Below are positions 16,546 to 29,600 of a stretch of 64,000 bases of DNA, piece after piece. Under the pieces are notes generated by a model that saw nothing but the letters and a program-made list of their open reading frames with translations, was not told the origin of the DNA and did no database searches. The translations under genes and the position numbers were made by a program. The DNA comes from Strongylocentrotus purpuratus (Eukaryota; Echinodermata; Echinoidea; Camarodonta; Strongylocentrotidae), in NCBI RefSeq assembly GCF_000002235.5, contig NW_022145606.1, positions 45,026,692 to 45,090,691 on the forward strand, given 5' to 3'. Within the stretch, counting starts at the first letter, position 1; each line of letters begins with the position of its first letter.

Positions 16546-18228
16546 GATCAACACTGATCAAAACTGAGTGATGTTCATGTGACATATGCTGCCTAGAAAC
16601 CTGGACAAAGCTGCCGTTTACGCAGTTCACTGTATCTAAAACTGCTGTAGTTTAAGTTGTGCGTAAAGTTTAGGATGACTTTACAAAGACTTGAATATGA
16701 AGAGCTAAATGAGATTCTCAAATCATTTTAATTTCGTAAGCTAAAGTTGTAATATGCAGATGTAGAGTAGATTAACCTAATCATTATTAACAAAACGTTT
16801 TAATGCAAAGTGTATTTTTGGCTACAATTCAATTGAGATTATGGGAAATACCATCACACTTTGTCAAAATGTCAGGACAAATTTGAGCATTCCATTTGGC
16901 TCTCCATATTCAATTCATTTGTAACTTTACGCACAGCTTTATGAAACATCCCCCTGTAGTGATGGCTTCAAGCTTCTGCATTATACTATACATTTAAAAG
17001 TTAATAGCGCCATCTTGTGTCAATATGCCATGCAGGCACTCTGACTAGTTTGTAGGGTAGGCATTACCGGTATTTAATCATGCAGTTAAGAGACATCTTT
17101 CTAAAAATTGCCACTATGTAATAAAGCTATGGTATTTAATTTGCATACAGTATATCATTTGTATCAGGAAGGATTAGGTTTAGAATTGTTGTGGCTATTT
17201 TTAGAAAAATGCCTATATATAAGACTATAGAATATTTTTCTATTTGGACTAAGAAAAGCATTACAAATCCATTTTTCTTTGTTCTTGTATAAAGTATATG
17301 TTCAACAATACACCATACTGTATGTAGGCAGTAAATTTGTTTTTGGCATTTATACGTATATGTATTGTGATTCATATATGTGACTTTTTTTTCTAGTCCA
17401 CTGCCTGGGGTGTTTCCTTGTCGACGCCCAATCCGCCGAGAACATAATAACATGCCCTCAACGCTAAAATGGAGACAGTCCTCAATGCCTTTCATTCTTA
17501 CCCTCGTTTTTTCAGGTCGTGTGATCAGTGGAAACAACGCACTGTGTGGGTTGCATGTAAGGGAGGAGTACAAAGATGATTGAAGAATAAGAAATATATA
17601 ATAAAATATAAAAATAGACAGAATCTGGACTATATCTTTTTTATGTTTGACTTGCTAATTGGACTATGTGATTCTTATTTTTTCTCCCTCTTCCTTTTTT
17701 TTTCTCTCCCTCTCACTAAACATGATTATTCCACTTTCATATTTTCTCTAACCCGATCACTATTATTCATCATCTTTCTTTAAAAGCAATCTTCTCGCTC
17801 TTCTCATTTATCCTTCTCTCAAAATGCTTTATTCTCTAAACAGTTCACTTACCTCTCAACCGATTGTCTATTGTAATTCGTCTTTTTAATCCTAAACGAC
17901 AAAGTAGTCTCTTGTAAATTGAGCAGGAAAATACTCACATACTTTGTAACAGAAGGGATATACTACTGAGCTGGGAGGGATGTCACTAAATAAAAATTAA
18001 AACAATTTGAGAAAAAAAAATCAAGGGGAATTAAGATACAAAGAAAAAACCACTGATGAGGTCTTGTAACCAGTCTAGCATTATATAAGCACAAAGAACA
18101 GTTTTAAAATCCAATTTATCCAAACCTATATTAAAAAAAGTAAATGACAAATGCCTATAAACTAAAACAACAACATTTACCATTGAGATATATCCAAGCA
18201 TCCCTACATGTGATCAGTGAATCCATTC

Positions 18229-18408
18229 TATAATGACCACCCAAGGGAGACAAGAAAAGTGGTCTTTATAGGCAGGTGGTCTTTATGTACAGGTTCCTTT
18301 AGTACATGTTTCTATGAGAAACCATTTTCAAGGGAAACAACATATGGGGTCTCTGAAGAGAGCTGTTCTTTCTATACAGGTGGTCGCTGAAGCAGGTTTG
18401 ACTGTATC
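18229..18408 (+). mobile_element. ~180-bp MITE, family H (CAGTCAAACCTG ends)
   Basis: It contains GACCACCCAAGGGAGACAAG, GGTCTTTATGTACAGGTTCC, TTCAAGGGAAACAACA and the right end AGCAGGTTTGACTGTA. Better copies lie at 33029-33300, 51283-51440 and 61260-61417. The family has CAGTCAAACCTG ends next to TA, which is like Tc1/mariner MITEs (inference). Confidence 0.65.
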
Positions 18409-20228
18409 AAGTTTGTGGGTCCTATTGAGGGCATTAAAAAAACCTGTTTTGGTCTGGTTACAAGGCTGATATTTTTACAGATATCTGTAATGAAGATCTA
18501 TGTCCCTATACACTGTAGGGACATTTCCTGTCAGATATGACTATACAGGGTTCACGTGCAGATTTTAGTTGTGTAATGACTAGACATCATTATAAGTACA
18601 GATATGAATGTACTCTATTCAGGATTACATAAATGAGTACATGGATTCCTGTGTAAGCGGGCATGGAATTGTGTACAAATGCATACAATATATGAAAAGG
18701 ACCGACTACCGTAATGACTATTCTATAGTATGTACACTCCTAATGATAAATGCAGGTTTACTTTTGTGTCACAATATGCACCAAGTACTGTGTTTGTCAT
18801 ACATACATGAAATTATATGACATCTAAGTAGATACCGTACTTGTCATTTGATTGGAGGATTGTTGGTCACGTGATATTCAATAAAAAATCTATTGAACAA
18901 CTACATTTTGGACTATATTTGCCATGCATTTTTGTTCTATTCAGTGTGCATTAGATGTATATTATAAAGCAAATAATGAATGTTTTTCATTCGTTCAATA
19001 GTGACGCCTTGTCATGAAAATATTCGCACTATTGAACTCATTTACATTCATTATTTGTATACTATATTCATGAGAACATTTATCAGTGGCAACCGTATGT
19101 AAAACTGTAAACGAGGTAGATCTCCTTTTTTTAGAGTCTTGAGTCTTGAGATAGTATTATAGTTAAAGGGTGGACAAGTTATAACCAATTTTTCATTCTA
19201 AACAAACTTTAAAATGATCCTTAGATACTAAAAATGTCTTTATTGGGATTCATTGTTGTTTTGTAATTCAGTCAATAATCATTTATCTTGGATTCTGATT
19301 GGTTTATTTTGTCGTTGTCCAGTTGATGCTATGTCTAGTGAATCTTTGCCAAGCACTCGAGTTTTGAAACACTACAGCCTGTATTTTAAAAAAAGTGCAG
19401 AAATTGTAATACTTGTACTGTTGTAAATCTACATTTACGCATTAGTAAACTCGTCTTTGATGAAGGGGAAAAAACAATCTATGAAACACATCAATTAAAT
19501 ATATCTGATACTCATTTATTACATAAATTGTACAATACATGTACATGCATATTTAGATTTTGATATCTGTTTATACACCAATGATATTTATCCCTTGCAC
19601 TGTAAAAACAGTCAATAAAATTGAGAAGAAAAAAATAAATGAAAAAAGTGCCAATGTTGAAATGAATTGTAAACATGAAGATATTTCCCTGTACACTGAA
19701 CACAATCTATTTAAGGATATTTATTTGCTCAGGCTTCAAACTCCACATATACCTGTTTTTTCTTTCCTTTAACAAAAAAAACATTACACTGATTTCTGAA
19801 ATTTTGCACTTCATGCAGAAAGATATAAAAGTTCTTTTTTTTTCCATGAATGTAACATATCAAGTGCTATAATGCATGAAAATCCCCCACCTTCTCTGTT
19901 CCATCACCCCCTTCCCCTCCCCTCCCCCACCCCAACCAACAACAATAACAATTCACAGTCATACCAACACTGATATATTTAGTACTGTGTGCACTACCGT
20001 TAGTATATAGAAATGTCAAATTACTTTTGATATTAAATACAAGACGACATTCAATGATAAACTATGCACTGAAATGTGGTTAAAAAGAAAATAGTTAATA
20101 CAGTTCTCACAAGACAGAAGCTCGTTACACATGTAGGTAACAAACATCTTCAATTGACTTCAAATGCACCATTTTCTCAGTCATACATGTATATGAAAAG
20201 TATGGGGAATTCTTGAATAACAGCTAGA

Positions 20229-20372
20229 TTAACTCTTTGGTGACTTCTGTTGACCAGAGGAACAAAACAGTGAGGATTGCTGCAGTAAACTTTTGGGGCA
20301 CATACCCTGTGGCCTGTGTAATACATGCCACAGTCCTGAATGCGGATCCGTGTCAAATAAAGAGTTAAGGAT
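20229..20372. mobile_element. Small TIR element with TTAACTCTTT ends (tentative)
   Basis: TTAACTCTTTG at the left and CAAATAAAGAGTTAA at the right form a short imperfect inverted repeat about 140 bp apart. No other copy is seen in the window. Confidence 0.35.
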
Positions 20373-21154
20373 AATTAAGATACACTTTAACACTGGTGCA
20401 CCTTTTAATAAAACACACAAAACCAGCTAAATGACTGGATATAAATTATCCTTATAAGTGGATAACAAAAGAATGTAAACAATTAACATAACAATAAGGA
20501 AAAAGAGATATTACAAATATTAATGCTTACTTTTTTTTAATATATAGAAAGAATGTCACAGAATACTGTTTTCCAAATCCAACCATAATTCATTTATCAC
20601 CAAAGTACGAGACCATCTAGAATGTCAAATATATAGCTATCTTGAAAGAAATCTTTCTTGTAATATTCAAGAAAAGAAGCTTTTTCCCCCACAATGATAA
20701 CAACGTACATACATTTAAATACTTGACCTTGCAAATATTTTCTCTGACAGCTAAACTACATGTAATGTTATAATGTATGGTGAAATAATTAATAATCTCA
20801 AAACAAAGTATTTTAGACTAATATAACTACTATTTATATGTACATGAAGCTACTGAACTAACCTACACCAGAAGTACATATTTATATCTGTCATTCTATA
20901 GATCTTGATATATTTTATTGCTAGCCAAAAACATCACAATTCACTACATGTACATTGTTTGTGTTATCTTTACATATTATGAAACTTACATGTAGAACAG
21001 AAACATATACTGTACTCATAACCATTTGTATAAAATTGCACAATTCTTTGAAAATTTAATCATGATTTGAGAACAATCTTTACTACAGGTACATGTATCG
21101 ATTGGGGCTTCTTTGTCAAATGTCCTACTATCTGGAGCATGTACAGGTATTCTT

Positions 21155-21228
21155 TGCTGAGAGCCAGGAGGGCATTGACTCTTCAAACATTAAGAGTTAA
21201 ATCCTCATGGCTCTAAGCAAACAGCATA
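21155..21228. mobile_element. ~75-bp hairpin element, copy 1
   Basis: GAGAGCCAGGAGGGCATTGA and TAAATCCTCATGGCTCTAAG form an imperfect hairpin. Related hairpins lie at 21450, 62895, 63105-63365 and 63455. Confidence 0.55.
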
Positions 21229-21270
21229 CAAATGTACAGTGTACATGTATTTTACAAGTGGCAAACATAT

Positions 21271-21418
21271 CGACCCGAATTCACAAAGGAGGTTTGTCGA
21301 CAAACCTTGGTTTTCGTACGTCATATGACACGTTTTTTACGCGCATTTTACAAACCTGGTTTGTAAAGAACAAAAGGAGGTTTGGCGAAACAAACCTCCT
21401 TTGTGAATTTGGGCCATC
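21271..21418. mobile_element. Palindromic MITE (~147 bp)
   Basis: CCCGAATTCACAAAGGAGGT at the left pairs with ACCTCCTTTGTGAATTTGGG at the right. Inner ACAAACC/GGTTTGT blocks extend the pairing, so nearly the whole unit is a foldback. Confidence 0.7.
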
Positions 21419-21449
21419 CAGTCTTTGAATGTTCACATATAATTTGCTG

Positions 21450-21518
21450 AGAGCAAGAAGGTCATTAACCCTGTGTCAATGAGTCTATACCCTTTTGGCT
21501 CTCAGCATGAGCATACAA
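21450..21518. mobile_element. ~70-bp hairpin element, copy 2
   Basis: GAGAGCAAGAAGGTCATTAA and ACCCTTTTGGCTCTCAGC form the same imperfect hairpin type as at 21155. Confidence 0.5.
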
Positions 21519-22039
21519 CATACAAATGTACATGGTGTATATTAAACAGGTGGCAAACATACATGAACATGTACAGTATATGCCTACCGGTACATTGAAT
21601 GTTCACAGTGGATCGTGTATTTGGATGGAATGTGTTAAAATTCAACCTAGACACAATGAACAAATGCCAACCGTTCTTAATCTTAATCATATTCACTGCT
21701 TTACATCCTTGGGCAAATACGCTATGAATTCCAATGATACAGTTAACTTTGCATAACTTGCATAAGTTGCACAAGTCAAATACCATACCAGTGAGTCAAA
21801 TCATTTTTTTTTAAATCCTAACTATCCAAAATATGTCTTAATTACTCTTTCCAAGTCGATTTTTTTTGTGGTGGTTAGTATAGATTCGACGTATGCAGAG
21901 TTAATTGTTTGAGATGTTGGTTTATATGATATTGTTTTTGCTTTGGTTGTCTCAATAACAATTTTTGTCAACTTGGTAGAATGCTATTTTTCTTGGAAGC
22001 CTAGAACCATGAACCATGATGTTCTTCATAGAGGATGAC

Positions 22040-22146
22040 ATTTAACCATGTTGATTGCGAGCTGATTTGATGAGATAACCACCTGTCAGTGACCTTGCAG
22101 GGAGGTCTAATTCCCCTGGCCAGACTACTACAGAGGGGCTTTAAAT
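22040..22146 (+). mobile_element. TTAA MITE family A, partial copy
   Basis: GAGATAACCACCTGTCAGTG, ACCTTGCAGGGAGGTC and the end GGGGCTTTAAA match the 3' part of the family. The 5' part is missing. Confidence 0.6.
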
Positions 22147-22319
22147 AGAGGTGGCCACGAAGACGGATTTATTTGAAGCTGGCTACTTTAATAGACGGAT
22201 GTCCCTGTTGGTTGCAGAGTTGGTAATGGCTTATTGGCAGTTTGGATAGGGTCCAATCCATCTTGATAGAGGGTTGATGATAGGATAGTACATCAATCAA
22301 TCAATCACAAACTGAATCT

Positions 22320-23213
22320 TTAATCCACCTGATACTGCAACCTCTTGTTGACTGAATATTGGTAGATGGAAAAGCCGGCAAAGAGAAGGTAAATCCCCGC
22401 AGCGATGAAGCAATTATTTGAGACACTTGTGTAGGCCGCATCCAAGTCATCCTGGTCGAAGTCCTCCTTGAGGTTGACGTCTTCAATGAAAGCCAAGGCA
22501 TTTATCCTGAAGAAGACCCCCATAAGAAGCTGTAGAGGGATTAATAAAAACAATTACAATAATACAGATACCAGTAATAATGACAACATCAATAACAACA
22601 ATCATAATCATCATCATCATCATCGTCGATATCATCATTCAATGATGACGACGACATTGTTAAACTCTCCCGGAGTCCCATATTGCTATAAGAAGCTGTA
22701 AAGGGATTAATAAAAACAATTTGAAGTTCATGTACTGGTATGTATGTGTGATGATGATTGATACTAATAATACAGTTAGCAGTAATAATAACACATCAAT
22801 AACAACTGGAAAAAAAGAAAAAAAAAAACCAAATCTCTGACTTTGACTGTTTTTGTCGTTGACTTTTCAATTTTTAACTCATCATTCATCAGCAATTGTA
22901 GAAGAGTCAAAACATGGATAATTAATTGTAATAAATCAGTATCAACTACAGCTTATAACAAATCCACTAATATCCAAGTTACAATGGACAAATGGCCATG
23001 CCATTTGCATTGCATTGGCATTGATGAAACACTGACTGACCATTTCTGTGCATCTCTCATCACGTATTGTCAATGCAATAGTACAGTAGGCAATTCATTC
23101 ACAGCACATCACACAGACAGTCACATTCTGTTTCGACTTACCAGCATTACTACACCCCATATACTCAGCAAAGAGCAACATGTCGAGCATTTTGGTCCAC
23201 AGATCTTCACCAT
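22320..23213 (-). CDS. RNASEK: Ribonuclease kappa (V-ATPase-associated small membrane protein), complete
   Basis: Two minus-strand exons, 23142-23213 (24 codons) and 22320-22529 (69 codons plus TAA), join in phase to 93 residues. The start MVKICGPKCSTCC, the first membrane segment (about residues 12-31), the loop FIEDVNLKEDFDQDDL, the VSNNCFIAAGIYLL motif and the second membrane segment (62-80) follow RNASEK in order, with a basic tail NKRLQYQ. RNASEK was named for endoribonuclease activity in older work. It is also reported as a V-ATPase-associated factor needed for endocytosis. The start codon has a good context (AAAATGG). It is head-to-head with PLEKHF2. The acceptor of exon 2 has a partial tandem copy in the intron near 22690. 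Confidence 0.92.
22686..22816. repeat. Tandem copy of the RNASEK exon 2 5' edge and intron
   Basis: TATAAGAAGCTGTAAAGGGA and ATTAATAAAAACAATT, then TAATACAGTTAGCAGTAATA and ACATCAATAACAAC, repeat 22522-22602. It includes the acceptor and about ten exon bases. Confidence 0.7.
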
Positions 23214-23608
23214 TTTGGCTAAAATACTACTCCCTTGTGAACGAAAATGTCAAAGTATGATAAAATCAACGAGAAATAGTGAATTTAGCCGCATAAGTAA
23301 GGACGTTTGCGCTGGCCCTTTGCTGTCATGTGATCCGATAGTGAACGTGATTATCGGAGTGATATCGATAAAGTTATTTATTGATTTGGCAAAAATTTCC
23401 TTTAAAAAAAACTAAAATTAACTCTAATAAGCTTGTAGGTGTAGCAAGATTACGAAATAGAAATGTATTATTATCTTCTGAATGACAAAATATCGAAAAC
23501 ATTCAAATGACGTCCCTTTTGGGGTTTTCATTTCAGTTTAAAGGATCACAAAATATTAGTCATGTGACTGGATCAAAGGTTATTTCAACTTTTCTTCACA
23601 TTATAAAC
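23214..23608. promoter_or_regulatory. Shared head-to-head promoter region, RNASEK / PLEKHF2
   Basis: The two start codons are 395 bp apart and point away from each other, so both promoters must sit here unless 5' UTR exons lie elsewhere. It is fairly AT-rich, with no obvious TATA box or CpG island. Confidence 0.5.
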
Positions 23609-26600
23609 ATGGTCGATCGACTTGGTGAGTACCGCTTTACTTCCGATAGTTTGTTTCGCTATTTCTAACCTCCCTTTCTATTTCCGGGCCCTAACTTGAC
23701 ATTTAAGAGAAAATATAAGCATTACAGATAACGGATACTTATTGTAAATGTTCATATTTGTTGAGAAAGGGGTGATTGGGGCGGTCAAAGACAGAGTGGA
23801 ATCAACAGCGAACGTGTTTTTCTTGCGCGTGCTACCCGTTTTTCTAGGAAATCTACGCCGCCCATTTCGGCGTGTGATGGTGTGATTAACCCGATGGTTG
23901 AAAAGAGGCGTGTATCGGCCATTGGAGGATTGTGTGCATGCAATGTGCATTGCCACTAGCTGTGTGTGAATGAGAGAATTTAAAACAAAGTATTTTGTTC
24001 TCTTTATTCTTTACGCAAGAGACTAAACCTTGTTGTTGATGTAGTCTACATCTACTTAACTGATAATGATACTAGAATCTAGAGAGATTCATTAGAAAGT
24101 CTCTGTGTGATTATCAGGTGCACGTCATGACGTGGACTGGCATGTTTGTGAGTAAGAGAAAATGAATGAAAGAGTCTGACTTGCCACTTGGTGGACTCTG
24201 GTCGGGTAGAGGCCATTAAAAATATTTTAATATTGTTATCAATGTCAATAATAAATTGTGATTTTCGTTTGTCTAGCCTCTTCATGTCTTTATTTACTTC
24301 CTGTGACAAAGCAGTGTCCATGTCTTGGCAACCTTGATTTTATGATTGAATTTACATTGTAGATTTAGATTTTTCCCAATCATTTTATTATTTTTAAAGG
24401 CCCACTGCACTACTTGTAGCTACTTGCGCCCTCTATATAACAAACAATGCCTAATCGGTGACCATTGATCCCCCATGATCCTCCTTTTCTTATGTTAACT
24501 GAGAGCTGAGTTGATGAGATAACCACCTGTCCAGTGACCTTGTAGGGCGGTCTAATCCCTCCTGTAAACTATGGCAGATAAGCTTTAAAGCCTGAAGTAA
24601 AAGTATCGATAGTGTATCCCTTTTGCAGCCATCATCAAATTCTGTAGAACTTTGCAGGAATTAAAGATAAACTCCAGTACTGGTAAAAAAAAAAAAAAAA
24701 AAATCTCACAGAATCAAACGAAACTTACACTGAATGTTCAAGATTACAAATAAATGACATGTGCCAAACAATTTTGGAAGAAAATGTATACTGGCTGAGT
24801 AATGAGCATAGAAAGACAAGGAAACCAAGGTAGTACTAGCCCCGACACCATGTGTGTTGTCCCATATATAGCTTTCTATGTGAGTGTTTGTTTCTTTACC
24901 AAGACTCGGTCAAATTTATTATGATTTTGATGACTCCAGAACCTTGCAGTGCACACCAATACTTACATGCTACATGATCAACTGTTTCTGATCCTTTCAC
25001 ACCTTTTCTTTCACAATGCAATCGCATTACCAGTACTAAAGTTTATCTTTAAGAATAAACCACGTACCGGTACATGTCCTAGATCTGTGAAAGGTAAGTA
25101 TTAATAGTAGTCAGTAGTAAGTTGTAGTAGATCTACTACAACTTAACAAATACATGTAGTGTCCTAGTATTCAAATTTTGCAAGGAAACCCGTTTACTTT
25201 CTAGACTTTACTGTCAGACACTGTTGAGTGACTGAATGACTTCTTTTTTTGTTTGGCTAATTCCTAGCACTCTTAAGTACACAGAGGCAGCCCAGCAGAC
25301 ATGTTGTACGATTGATAACTCCTGGCTAACTGACCAGGTTTTAATGTAGCAAAGCATTACAGCATTCTATGTAGCATTCCACATACATTCCATGCAAAGT
25401 AGAAGAAACCAATAAATATTCATTTAGTCCCATACAAGTATAAATCAGCATCACAAAGTATTCTTGAATATTCAAACATAAACAAAGGGTATATATTGAA
25501 TGATGAAAGGTCCCTTCCAGTTGGGCTCCAGTTTGCGTCTAGCATTGACGGGATTGTGTAACCAAACTAGATCTCCTGGCGCATACTTGATGGTCCTAGT
25601 TGACGCATCATAGTCCCTTTTCTGCCTGAGTTGAGCTTGTTCCGCCTTCTGTCTGGTATGTTGGAAAGCCTGTCTTAGCCGGGAACACACATCAGTGACA
25701 TACTCTTGAGGAGAATCATATGACTGAGTCATGATAGGACAAGTGACACTAGCTGGGGTCCTTGCTTCACGACCATGCATGATGAAATAGGGTGTCATGC
25801 CAGTGCTTGTATGGACACTAGTGTTGTAGGCTAGCTGCAATTGATGTATGTGCTTGTCCCAGTCACCTCCTTGGTCTGCTATGTACTTAGCAAGTTGTTC
25901 TTTGATAACTCTGTTCGCTCTTTCAACGATGCCAGCTCCCTGTGGGTGGTAAGGGGATGATCGAGATTTGCGAATGCCGAGCCTCTTGCAGAGATCCTGG
26001 ACTAGTCTGGATTCAAATTGTCTTCCTTGGTCTGTATGTAGTGACTCAGGAACTCCATGCTCCTTGATGTATTCTTCGAATAAGTGTCCAGCCACAGTCT
26101 GGGCGGTCTGGTCTCGCATGGGGTAAATATTGGTGTATTTACTAAAGTGATCAACAACAACCAAAATATAGTGGTACCCGCTTCTTGAAGTAGGCAGCTC
26201 GGCTATATCAGCGAAAACCATTTGAAGAGGGTGATCGGTCTTTATGCTCTGGAGTGGAGCTTGGTGCGTAGGACTTGGAGATCTAATCGACTCACAGGCA
26301 GGACAAGTTCTGCAGTAGTCGGTTATATCCTTGTGCATGAATGGCCAAAAGCACATAGATTCAGCCCTGTGTAGCGTGCGTTGAACTCCGAAGTGTCCAG
26401 AGGATGGATTACCATGTATCTCTTGCAGGACTTGAGGGATAAGAGATTCTGGCACAACTACCTGAAGAGAGGACGAACCTGAGTTGTCTTGTCGTCGTCG
26501 GTATAAGAGATCATTCTCAAGTACAAAACGAGGGAGTTGCCATAGGAGACGTCGTAGACGAGGTGATTGTCGCCGGACTTCTCTCACTGTTGGATGACGG

Positions 26601-29600
26601 ACTTCCTTGATGTACTTGATTATTCTCTGAATGTCTTTATCGTGTTGCTGATGATACTGTAAATCAGCATGATGGCTAGCCAGGATAAAGTTCTTGGGAG
26701 CTTTATCAGCCAAAGAGTTGGATGACTGTGGAACGGTTGATTCTTGGACTGGTTGAGTGGTAGAGGAGCGTGTGTTCACCATACTAACAGGGTGTGTAAC
26801 ATCTTCCGGCATGCGCGACATTGCATCAGCGTTTTGATGTGCAGTGCCCTTCTTGTGAGTTATGGTGAAAGAATATGCATTCAACTCTACAATCCATCTT
26901 GCTCTCCTTCCTGTCGCATCGTCTTGGATAGGTACACTGTTGTAGCCCAACAGAGGGCGATGGTCAGTGAGAATGTTAAATTCTTGGCCTCTAAGATAAT
27001 GTCTGAAATGGCGGATAGACGAGATAACTGCCCACAGTTCCCTATCGTAGGTAGACCATCTACGCTGGGACTCTGTAAGCTTCCGACTGTAGAAAGCAAC
27101 CACTCGGTCATTACCATCTTGCAACTGAGAGAGTACGGCTCCAATAGCATCTTGTGAAGCATCAGTGGCTAAGCTAAACTTGTTGTTGAAGTCCGGGTAT
27201 GCAAGGATTGGTGGGCTTGTGAGAGACGACTTCAGTTGGTCGAAAGCTTCCTCACAATCATCAGTCCAGATGAACTTCTTGCCTTTATGAGTCAAGTCAG
27301 TGAGTGGAGATGCCACTTGAGCAAAACTTGGCATAAACCGACGATAGTAGGAGGCAAGTCCTAGAAATGCTCTCACTTGGGTTGGAGTCTTAGGTTGAGG
27401 CCAGGATGAGACTTTCTTGGTGTTGACAGGATCGGGGCGAACTCCAGTAGTACTGATCACATGTCCCAGATAGGTTACTTCCTTTCGAAAGAATTGACAT
27501 TTCGAAGGTTTCAGCTTGAGATTGGCTTCTCGGAATCGTTGTAAGACTTCCCGGAGATTGTGTAGGTGATCTTGAAATGTCTTGCCGAGAATAATGCAAT
27601 CATCTAAGTAGATAAGACATGTTGACCAATGGAGACCATGGAGGACGGCTTCCATTACTCGCTGGAACGTCATTGGCGCGTTGACTAAACCAAATGGCAT
27701 GACCTTAAACTGATAGAGGCCAGTTCCAGTGGTAAATGCGGTCTTCTCCTTGTCTTTCGGATCCAAGGGGATCTGCCAATAGCCTGAAGATAGGTCAATT
27801 ACACTGAAGTAGGACGAGGAGGACAAAGCATCGATAGAATCGTCCTGTCGTGGAATCGGATGCGAATCCCGTACCGTAACAGCATTCAAAGCTCTGTAGT
27901 CAACACAAAACCTGTAAGTCTTGTCCTTCTTTCGCACCATAACGATGGGGCTTGCCCATGGACTAAAACTTTCCTCGATGATGTCTCGACGAAGTAGCTC
28001 ATCAACCTGGTTCTGGATCTCGACTCTCATAGTTGGTGAAGTCCTGTATGCCCTTTTACGGGTTGGTGTCTCTGTTGATGTAGTGATGTCATGGTAGGCG
28101 AGGTTAGTCTGTCCAATATCCTCGGATGTGCTGCTGAAAACATCAGAGTATGAATTGAGTAGACTTTCAGCAGACTCATACTCGGTCTTGGACAGACTAG
28201 AAGTAGGAAGCATCGAAGAAGCTTGAAAAGACGAACTTTTCTGTGTGCCAGCTACAATACTGTCGATGATTTCATATTCTTCCTCACCGTCTCCAGTAGT
28301 AGAATAGAACTGCCCAAGGGTGGTGTCTGCAGATAATTGCACTGTCTCCGATGAAGGGTTGATCAGCCTGAGTAAGATGATACCATCTTGCGGTCGAGAT
28401 AGAGACCTTGCACCTGCTACATGGAGATGTTCATGGATGGAGGGCTCAAAGATTCCATCGTAGTCTTGTGGAATCACATCAGGCTGAGGGGGAATAAGGC
28501 GGCCTTGGACATGTACCTCACTCATCCCAGGAAGAGTTGCCTTTCCTATCAGCGAAACATTGCACTTGAGTGGTACTTGATATTGACGACGGTCGACCAG
28601 TGGAATACTCATACCAGGCATAGTGAATGTCGTAGTAGATAGAGTGGCATCATGTTTGAACATGAAATCCCAACCAAGGACGAAAGGATGAGTTATGTTC
28701 CTTGCAACATTGAACATATGTCTGGTTGTTTTGTTACCAAGATGGATGGTGGGAGAGGTTGTGCCAATGATGTCAATGCCTTCTCTGGTTATCGTTGAAG
28801 CCAGAGTTGTCGACTTCTGTAATATACTTCGCTGGCCTTCTGGGATGGAGTAGTAGAAATCTGCACTCATCAGTGATATAAATGAACCACTGTCAATAAA
28901 AGCCAAAATATATGAGTTGTCAACGATTGCTGGAATATATGGTGGCGGAGGTGAAGGAGAAGAATGATCATTAACAGCCGAAGTAGATGGAGGTTGAGAT
29001 TTGTTGTCAGTTTGAGTCTGTTTGGTCAAGAGTGGTGAAGTTGATGAGTGACTCTCCTCACCAACTACCAGTAGTTTCCCTGGTCATCGAAACGAACCTT
29101 CCTGTGCTGTTCACCGTTCAACTGATGATAAGGGGTATCCCTTGTACCAGATGCGTGGCGGTCGTCAGAACGTGAAGACTGCCAGTTAGCGTGGTTCGAG
29201 TATCTTGACTGTCGTGGGCTAGCAGATCTACCATCATCGTATGCATTACGCCTGGGTGGGGTTGACCCGCGAAGTGTACGATGATGTGTAGGGCTCTGAG
29301 TGCGTTGGTGACGTAGGGGGCTGGGCGACCTGAAGCGTCGTTGATGTGGTTGGTATGGGCTAGGCGATCGAGATGGTTGGCGCCAATGATCATCTGAATA
29401 ACGGCGACTCGACCGAGACGGGTGGTCATAAGGACTTGGTGATCTCGACGGTTGGAGACGACGATCAGAGAATTGAGGTCTAGGTGTAGAGTTGCGTTTC
29501 TCCAACTTGAGTTCTAGCTCATCTAAACGCTGTAAAACCTTCTCAAGCGTCGCCGAGGTGGCATCCCTCTTCGGAGAAGTTGACGCAATGGTAAAGTCTG

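Larger units (their letters stand above)
16546..22319. other. Intergenic region between the UBE2T and RNASEK 3' ends
   Basis: UBE2T and RNASEK converge here, so both 3' UTRs lie in it. I find no further conserved coding exon. Small foldback repeats, a diverged MITE and AT-rich DNA fill it. An AATAAA on the minus strand at 22173-22168 is a possible RNASEK poly(A) signal. Confidence 0.5.

Noticed and set aside
17136-17573. 145-residue minus-strand frame downstream of UBE2T
   Set aside because: No family resemblance, uneven composition and no supporting splice sites.
22843-23415. 190-residue plus-strand frame
   Set aside because: It overlaps RNASEK exon 1 and the shared promoter on the other strand and resembles no known protein.
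26744-27157. 137-residue plus-strand frame
   Set aside because: It is the antisense shadow of the retroelement pol frame.
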